This document shows, piece after piece, positions 57,712-64,000 of a stretch of 64,000 bases of DNA (its first letter is position 1; each line of letters begins with the position of its first letter). This DNA is from Fonsecaea monophora. Lineage: Eukaryota > Ascomycota > Eurotiomycetes > Chaetothyriales > Herpotrichiellaceae. Below the pieces are notes generated by a model, which was given only the letters and a program-made list of their open reading frames with translations, did not search any database and was not told the origin of the DNA. The stretch lies in NCBI RefSeq assembly GCF_001642475.1, contig NW_019173992.1, forward strand, positions 1-64,000. The letters run 5' to 3'. A program made the translations under genes and the position numbers.

Positions 57712-58509
57712 TGAAACTGGGATAGAAAACTTTGTACTGGGCGAAGGCGAACCAAGAGGCAAAGGAGGGGTATTGTCGCCAATGGGCAAAAGTGAGGTGG
57801 TCATTAGACCTGCTTTAGAAGTGCGCGGAGGGTTAAGGGGTTTCCGGGCCCCAGGTTAATAAAATAGACCAAGAAAGCAATTTGGCAGTACGAGTTTGAT
57901 CATGTTTTCGGTCCCTGTTGGAAGTATCAGCGTTGATCGAATTGTAGGGGGTTTGGGGCGTGTTTGGCAGCAATTGACTGCGGGGAGGAGCAAACGAGGG
58001 GAAGGAGTCCCTCATATCCATCCCTTACACCCTTACAAACCTATCCCCCCTTGACCACTACAAGATGGCGACCGGACGGACGTGGATGCCCAATGGATGA
58101 CGTGCTTCTCGAATTCGCCCTCGTCCGTCGGCTGCATGCAACCCTCAGTTCCTGCAGGGGCCTGGAACAACTTCGATTGCATCTCTACCATCAAACTCTG
58201 ATCCCGCGCTTACACGAACAGAGGCTGAGGGGCAACCAATCTTGGCCTCCACAAATGCTGACCGACTGGCATTACTCCAGACCCAAGACAGAATTCTGTT
58301 GGTCACGCTGAAGACCACCATCTCCCTGATTCTTCTTTCTTTCCCCATGACCATGATCACAAGGCCTTCTTCTCGTACCTGTGTCTCGTCGGATTGATGG
58401 AGATGCGCTTTTTCTCTGGCCTTCAGCATCTCGTTTATCTTTATGCGTTCGTCATTCAGTTGACCAGGTTTCCCTAGGCGATCATGCTTTTCAACACCAC
58501 GAACCAAAA
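57712..58509. other. Intergenic, about 800 bp
   Basis: Between two plus-strand genes. The GH76 frame stays open upstream of its ATG back to 58381, but without an ATG. Nothing else seen. Confidence 0.45.
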
Positions 58510-60189
58510 ATGCGCGTCATAGTCTTGCTACATATCGTCCTCCAAAACGCCTGGCTTGCGTGCGGCGGAACAATTGAAAGAGGTGGACATGGAGAATACA
58601 ACGGTCACTCTGATGGTCTCTCAAGCCAGGACCTGCTGACCCCCAAGACAAGAGGAGGAGAAGAGATCCCGTTATGGAAAGATACCGTGCCAGGAGTCCT
58701 TGGTGACATGTTGAATGCCTTGGACGTCATGCAAGATTCTTATTTCGACATCTTCACCGGAACGTGGCCAGATGCCATCGACTGGACCTCTGCTGTCATG
58801 GGCACACACATCTCGGCCACCCTCGCTAGCATTGTCTCCTCGTTGGATGCGTCTTCCACAGCCACCTGCTCCGATATGCTCTCCTGGCAAAACATCGTAG
58901 ATCGATATTACGCGCACACGACCGTCTTCTATTTTGGCGAGAATGCTTTTGGTTTACGAAATCAAGCTTACGATGACATGCTCTGGGTTGTTCTCGGCTG
59001 GATCGAGAACCTGAAATTTGCAGAAATGTACACTTTGAAACACTGGGATTTTCTACAGTCGGGAAGGCGCGGCGATTCGGGCACCGGGTGGCATGGTCTT
59101 CAGATCAGCCCGATGGCCGCTCACCGTGCCCGGATATTTTACGACCTGGCATCTGTGGGATGGGGTGAATCTCTTTGCGGAGGCGGCATGAATTGGAATC
59201 CATATTTGACGCCTTACAAGAACGCCATCACGAATGAACTGTTTGCTGCGGCTAGCATTGCCATGTACCTCTATCATCCCGGCGACAACAACACTTCGCC
59301 ATATTTCGTCCAAGGCGGGACAGACTTCGCTAAGCCTCACGATCCTGCGTATCTGGAAAACGCCATCAAGAGTTACAAATGGCTTATGAATAGCCGGATG
59401 CGCAATCCCAGGTCCGGTCTTTATCAAGACGGGTTCCACGTCACCGGATGGCGCCGATATCCCAATGGGACCATCGACCCGGGCACTGGAAATTGCGACG
59501 AACTCAATCCCATGGTGTATACCTACAACCAAGGTGTGGTGTTGTCTGCCAGTCGTGGTCTGTGGCTAGCTACCGGCGCTCGAAGCTACTTGGATGATGG
59601 TCATGCACTTGTGGACAGTGTGATACGAGCAACTGGGTGGCCATACTCACGTCCAAACTGGAGTGGTTTGGGCCGTGCAGGAATACTCGAAGAATTTTGC
59701 GACCACAACGGGTATTGCAGTCAAGATGGCCAGACCTTCAAAGGCATCTTCTTTCACCATCTGTCTGAATTCTGTCGGCCATTGTGGCCACAAGAAGAGG
59801 CTTTCATAGCAACTCACAAAACTGCGGGTTTCGACAGAGCAGTTTACCAGTACCATCTGGCCCGCTGTGCTGCTTATGACAAATGGGTTTCCCGTAATGC
59901 CAACGCGGCCGCCGCCACACGAGATGCTGATGGGCACTTTGGCATGTGGTGGACTTTTGAGGAACCTGATGAAGACACAATGGCTCAGATCCAAGAAAGT
60001 ACAGTTCTTCCGACTGGGGCGGATGACCACCTCAATCCTGTCCCCGAGACTTGGCCCACTCAATTCGTGAACTCGACTGATAGGAACGATCGAGGAAGAG
60101 GGCGCACGGTGGAAACGCAGAGTGGAGGGTTGGCTGTTCTGCGGGCGCAATGGAACTGGCAAGTTCATTTACAGCAAATCTCGACCTAG
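58510..60189 (+). CDS. Secreted glycoside hydrolase family 76 enzyme (alpha-1,6-mannanase type), 559 aa
   Basis: Single-exon (alpha/alpha)6-barrel glycosidase of GH76, acting on alpha-1,6-mannan; the fungal members include endo-mannanases and the DFG5/DCW1 cell-wall proteins. The ATG at 58510 opens a signal peptide (MRVIVLLHIVLQNAWLAC). The two catalytic Asp are D155-D156 in QAYDDMLWVVLGWIE. Typical blocks follow: GWHGLQISPMAA, CGGGMNWNPYLTPYKNAITNELFAAAS, YTYNQGVVLSASRGLW and CDHNGYCSQDGQTFKGIFFHHL. No C-terminal GPI-type hydrophobic tail is seen, so it is probably free rather than DFG5-like. Likely role: wall remodelling or mannan digestion. Confidence 0.92.
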   Translation: MRVIVLLHIVLQNAWLACGGTIERGGHGEYNGHSDGLSSQDLLTPKTRGGEEIPLWKDTVPGVLGDMLNALDVMQDSYFDIFTGTWPDAIDWTSAVMGTHISATLASIVSSLDASSTATCSDMLSWQNIVDRYYAHTTVFYFGENAFGLRNQAYDDMLWVVLGWIENLKFAEMYTLKHWDFLQSGRRGDSGTGWHGLQISPMAAHRARIFYDLASVGWGESLCGGGMNWNPYLTPYKNAITNELFAAASIAMYLYHPGDNNTSPYFVQGGTDFAKPHDPAYLENAIKSYKWLMNSRMRNPRSGLYQDGFHVTGWRRYPNGTIDPGTGNCDELNPMVYTYNQGVVLSASRGLWLATGARSYLDDGHALVDSVIRATGWPYSRPNWSGLGRAGILEEFCDHNGYCSQDGQTFKGIFFHHLSEFCRPLWPQEEAFIATHKTAGFDRAVYQYHLARCAAYDKWVSRNANAAAATRDADGHFGMWWTFEEPDEDTMAQIQESTVLPTGADDHLNPVPETWPTQFVNSTDRNDRGRGRTVETQSGGLAVLRAQWNWQVHLQQIST

Positions 60190-60812
60190 GAAGGATGTAG
60201 TGCACATTTCCTGGATCACATAGTTGGTTGTGACACATCTAACGATGATATGTTTGAGGTTGAAATGATTGAGCTCCGTGTGGTACCTTTTGGCTGCTCG
60301 TTGACCCCTCGGACCAACTTCATTTGTGTGTATCTTTATCCGCGTGACTGTCCTACACATTTGATTCGCACAAAGTCCCGTCGAGCAGTCTCTGCTGTAG
60401 AGTGCCCTTTTGCTGTGCCACGGCCAGAGCACCCAGTCAATCAGCAATACTCGAACCGAGGAAGCGAAAGGCCGAAAGCGTACGGAGAACCAAGCAGGCT
60501 CCCTCCCCTTCATCGGTTGCGAAGGTTTGACAAACGTTTCCTTTGCCCCTACAACACCGTCGGAAGTCGTGCGAAAATGTAGGCTCTCGGAACCGACGCT
60601 CTCCCCTTCCCCCTCCTCCCTCGTACAGTTCGATTGGCTGCTCCACACTCTGCGTAAGGCGGGCTTACACCACGGAGCAGAGGCGGCCTTTCATACGATT
60701 GGGGGCGGCGAATGTCGGTGTGGGAGGGCCTTAGTCCATGCACGGGACACCTACTCCCTGGATCGATTGAATGGAGAAGGGCAGCAATGTTTTCGGCAAA
60801 CGTCTGAAAAGT
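60190..60812. other. Intergenic, GH76 terminator and FAH upstream region
   Basis: About 620 bp up to the TATA box of the next gene. No gene seen. Confidence 0.45.
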
Positions 60813-60819
60813 TATATAA
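60813..60819 (+). promoter_or_regulatory. TATA box of the fumarylacetoacetase-like gene
   Basis: TATATAA in GTTATATAAGGAAG, 110 bp before the ATG at 60929; well placed for a leader of about 60-80 nt. Confidence 0.5.
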
Positions 60820-60928
60820 GGAAGATCTTTCTCGCACTCGGAGAGTCAGACACAATCTTGAGACGGTCCTGGAACAGCACGACGACGATTGAGGTTCCCA
60901 GCAAAAGGAGAGACAAAAGGAAGACAAA

Positions 60929-62380
60929 ATGGGCTTGGTATCCAATATCTCTGCAGACTCGCCCTTCACCTTGGACAACATCCCTTTCGGGGTCTTCTCG
61001 ACAAAAGAAGATCCACGGCCACGCTGTGCGACGGCTATTGGCGACTTTGCTCTGGATCTTCGCGCACTCGGTCAATCAGGTTTCTTCAAGGACGCTTCAG
61101 TGGCCGATGCCCTTGGTCAGGTATGCAGAGAGTGATTGCCCATTGCATGGAGTACCAATGTCACATCAGCAGCAGCAGCAGCATCGTCGACTACTTGTTC
61201 CTGTGGTCTGCGAACAGAAACATTGTCAAGGCTCTAATCGGTTGATAGGCGACCTTGAATACCTTTGCGGCACTCCCAGTAAAGACGAGAACCACCGTTC
61301 GCGACCAGATCATCTCTGCCTGCAAAGATGACAAGGTCACAGACTCCTGCCTGCATAAGCTGGCAGAGGTGAAAATGCATCTGCCCGTGGCCATTCCCGA
61401 GTACACGGACTTTTTCTGCTCGCTTGAGCATTGCACCAACGTAAGTGGCTGCGCAACAACGGGCTGTTGTCTCCAAGGCAAATTTCCTTGTCGCTAAACG
61501 TATCCTCAAGTGCATGCCTATAACCAACAGCAAAGTCCCCGAGAACTTCTATCATGCACCCTCAGCCTACAACGGCCGAGCATCCAGCGTCATTCCATCG
61601 CCATCCCTGGTCCGTCGACCCAGAGGCGTGTACTGGAAAGCGGGGACAAAGGAGCCCACTTACGGACTGTCTCAGTTTATCGATTTCGAGCTGGAAATGG
61701 GATACATCGTGTCCAAACCAGTCCCTTACGGCGAGACAATCAAAGTGGACGACGCGCCAGACCACATCTTCGGCTTTGTGCTGTTGAACGACTGGTCGAG
61801 TCGAGACATCCAGATCTTCGAGATGCCGCCCTTGGGGCCGTTCAACTCGAAGTCCTTCGGTACCACAATCTCCCCTTGGGTCATCACGCTCGACGCGTTA
61901 AAGGCATTTCAATGTGCGCCCAAGCACGAGATCCAACCGCTGGAGCACCTGCGATTCAAGGACGTGGAGCACGGCACATTTAACATCAAACTCGCAGCAT
62001 CCCTTGAGCGAGACGGAAAACGACACCAGATCTGCACGAGCAATCTGCGCTACCTATACTGGACCCCTTACCAACAGATCACCCATCATGCGTCGGCAAA
62101 CTGCGGTCTGCGCACCGGTGATCTGATGGGCACGGGTACCGTCTCAGGCGACGGCAAGGACGAGAAGACGGGCAAGAAGTTCGAGCTGGGCTGTCTCTTT
62201 GAGGCCACACAGCACGCCAGTCAGCCGATCACCCTGGAGGGAGGTGGGAACCTTGGATATCTCGAAGACGGTGATTCTGTGATCCTCTCCGCGTGGTGTG
62301 AAGATGCCACCGGGCGGCGAGTGCTCGGGTTTGGCGAGTGTCGTGGGAGACTTGTGGGACCGGACGCGCCAATTTCTTGA
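60929..62380 (+). CDS. Fumarylacetoacetase-family hydrolase, 3 exons, 417 aa
   Basis: FAH-family C-C bond hydrolase; the canonical enzyme splits fumarylacetoacetate at the end of tyrosine/phenylalanine breakdown. Exons: 60929-61120, 61249-61440 and 61511-62380; all joins are phase 0, total 418 codons, the usual FAH length. The N-terminal SH3-like domain is followed by the metal-site Asp and catalytic His in PEYTDFFCSLEHCTN (~113-128). Next come YNGRASSVIPSPSLVRRP, the Glu pair in FELEMGYIV, NDWSSRDIQIFE and GPFNSKSFGTTISPWV (catalytic Lys). The segment after HCTN (CMPITNSKVPENFYHAPSA) differs from the usual NVGxMF-type stretch, so it may be a paralogue with another substrate. Intron 1 contains a (CAG)n tract at about 61167-61182. 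Confidence 0.9.
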
Positions 62381-62938
62381 GAGCTGTCAGACGCACGACG
62401 CATGGTAGTGTCATCAGATTATAATATAGGTATAGTTATAGCAGATGGGCCACAAAATGACTATTTTATATCAGTTGGCGATACGGCGAAGTATTGAGTC
62501 AGTAGCAACATTGCGCTACGGGAGAGCAGAAAGACACGTAAGACGTTACCCGAAAAATTGCAGCTGATCAGATACGCGATGATTTGATTCTGCCCGCCAT
62601 ACTCACTAACGGAGCAGAACAGCCAGCTGACATGTCGGTCGGCTCACGCATCGTTCCTTTGTGGTCTGCACTCTTCCAAATCAAAAAATCAGGGATAGAG
62701 GGACAACGACTGACCGCGGCGTTGCGAGACTATCCTCTTTTGCCGTCCTCCCGCCTCGCGAATCTCCCCGAGGCATCACTGCCGCGGCTAGTGCTACGTC
62801 TTGCCTGCCAGTAGCTGTTACTCCCGGGGTTGGATCTTGATTGGCCCCGTCCTTACTGACTACCTTTACGGCACCTTTTTTTCGCTTTCAGCCCTGCGGT
62901 CTTCCTCTCCACCGATTCCGTCATTCATCATATCGAGG
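62381..62938. other. Intergenic, FAH to Zn2Cys6 gene
   Basis: 558 bp between two plus-strand genes, presumed promoter of the regulator. Nothing else seen. Confidence 0.45.
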
Positions 62939-64000
62939 ATGCAGAGTGCCGTTGATCAAACGCCTCGGAGGACACAATTCTCCAGTTGTGATGCTTGTCG
63001 CCAGTCTCGCCTGGCCTGCGATGCTGCTCGGATCGGCGCCGGGCCTGGGAAGCCGGACTGGTCGGGGTCCTGCTCGAGATGCAGGCGCCGAAAACGACCA
63101 TGTACTTTTGAGGTACGCCGTGAATCAAGATGTGCTTCTTTGGACCATCGCATATGTGTCATATCGGTGTAACCCCCGAAGAAGAGCGAACAAGACTAGA
63201 AATGCTCACATGCTGTTTATCAGTGGATGAATAATGCCAAAAAGGTCGGTGCTCGAGGCTTGCGGAAAACCCGCAGTCCGCCCTTGACGACGGCATCTTC
63301 TGAGCAATCGTCGTTGTCTCCTGAAGTTCGACAGCGCGACGTGGAAAACGATGCGTGGATCCCTCCCGCCGAGTCTACTTCTCAAAGTGCCCCAGACCAA
63401 ATTCGGTGCGTATACGTCAGCCTTTGATGCAGCAGGATCACTAACAAGGCTTCAAAAGCCTCTCCACCGAGTCGTCCAGCTTGGCTGCCTCTTCCGCTTC
63501 CTATGTTCCGCTGACTCCACCTTTCGAATGTACAACCACATCAGTCGGTGACTGGCTGGAGCGGATATATGAAAGCTGTTTCGACAATGTTCTCGGATTC
63601 TGGATTGGGAGGCATGCATGCGCATTGGTGTATGTCCCGCGGGAGTTTTCAAGATGTCATCACGCTAACTTCGTCAGGGCTGACCCCAAGTGTAGCATCA
63701 TCTACCCTCCAGGTAGATGCTTTTCCGAACTTGACGAGTCTATCTTTGGTGATTGGGAAGCACGGAATCGACTAAGTAGTGTGCAGTCACCCAGTCGCTC
63801 ACAACAAAGATGGGACCAAATTGATCAATCGTTGAAACATGCTAAACGATCGTATGCAGCACGATGGTTCCACCTTATTCCGCCGGCTGAACGAGCGGGT
63901 ATCCTGCCAGAACACATTGTCAGAGAATTCTGGCGCAGATCACGCAGGGACATGTTGAAGGTGGTCAATCGTGTGTCTTATCGGTCCGCTTTGACGCTGT
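62939..64000 (+). CDS. Zn2Cys6 transcription factor, partial (cut by window end)
   Basis: Fungal-specific binuclear zinc-cluster regulator. Exons read here: 62939-63112, 63224-63405, 63459-63629 and 63678 to beyond 64000; phases agree and the frame is open at the edge. The zinc cluster is at residues ~17-56: Cys spacing C-x2-C-x6-C-x17-C-x2-C-x6-C, from CDACRQSRLAC to CSRCRRRKRPC. The 17-residue loop between Cys3 and Cys4 is longer than usual. A Ser/Pro-rich linker follows, then SVGDWLERIYESCFDNVLGFW and a helical region with LPEHIVREFWRRSRRDMLKVV, like the middle homology region of such factors. Its closeness to the FAH-like gene suggests, but does not show, control of that gene. Confidence 0.85.

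Noticed and set aside
1..64000. Transposons, CRISPR arrays, rRNA or a PKS/NRPS/terpene core gene
   Set aside because: Searched for by eye; no reverse transcriptase, transposase, long terminal repeats, regular spacer array or backbone synthase motifs were seen.

Overview
This window is nuclear DNA of a filamentous ascomycete (Pezizomycotina). The genes carry short introns, mostly 45-110 nt, with GTATGT/GTAAGT-type donors and CTAAC/CTGAC-type branch sites. The gene families are typical of moulds: a Zn2Cys6 regulator, a TRI12-type MFS pump, a DUF6594 protein, an Arp1-type amidase, a GH76 mannanase and a quelling-type RdRP. The mix of many oxidoreductases recalls Eurotiomycetes/Chaetothyriales, but that placement is only an impression.

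About 25 protein genes can be supported. I reconstructed exon joins by hand from reading frame, splice-site sequence and protein-family continuity.

Layout. 0.4-8.1 kb is a redox group: an SDR and a Baeyer-Villiger monooxygenase on the minus strand, and a GMC oxidoreductase facing away from them. 8.5-17.6 kb holds an RNA-dependent RNA polymerase, a trans-sulfuration-type PLP enzyme, a disordered protein, a hotdog thioesterase and an unknown protein. 19-26.7 kb holds a TRI12-like MFS pump, a class III aminotransferase, and a divergently transcribed pair: a small heme-thiolate peroxygenase and a fatty-acid alpha-dioxygenase. 28.4-38.2 kb holds a tail-anchored microprotein, the splicing factor U2AF35, a secreted GH31 glucosidase, a gene-poor stretch and mitochondrial COX4. 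40-51.6 kb holds a possible small basic protein, a DUF6594 membrane protein, an aldo-keto reductase, a KDEL receptor with a long acidic tail, a secreted amidase and an unknown membrane protein. 54.5-64 kb holds a Myb-like protein with a decayed-looking stretch behind it, an AKR7-type reductase, a secreted GH76 enzyme, a fumarylacetoacetase-family enzyme and a Zn2Cys6 regulator cut by the window end.

The most interesting unit is the peroxygenase/alpha-dioxygenase pair. The two genes share a 670-bp intergenic region. One enzyme makes fatty-acid 2-hydroperoxides and the other belongs to a peroxide-consuming family. With the aminotransferase, thioesterase and pump next door, this could be an undescribed fatty-acid alpha-oxidation or oxylipin locus. 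No RNA gene, transposon or CRISPR array could be supported.
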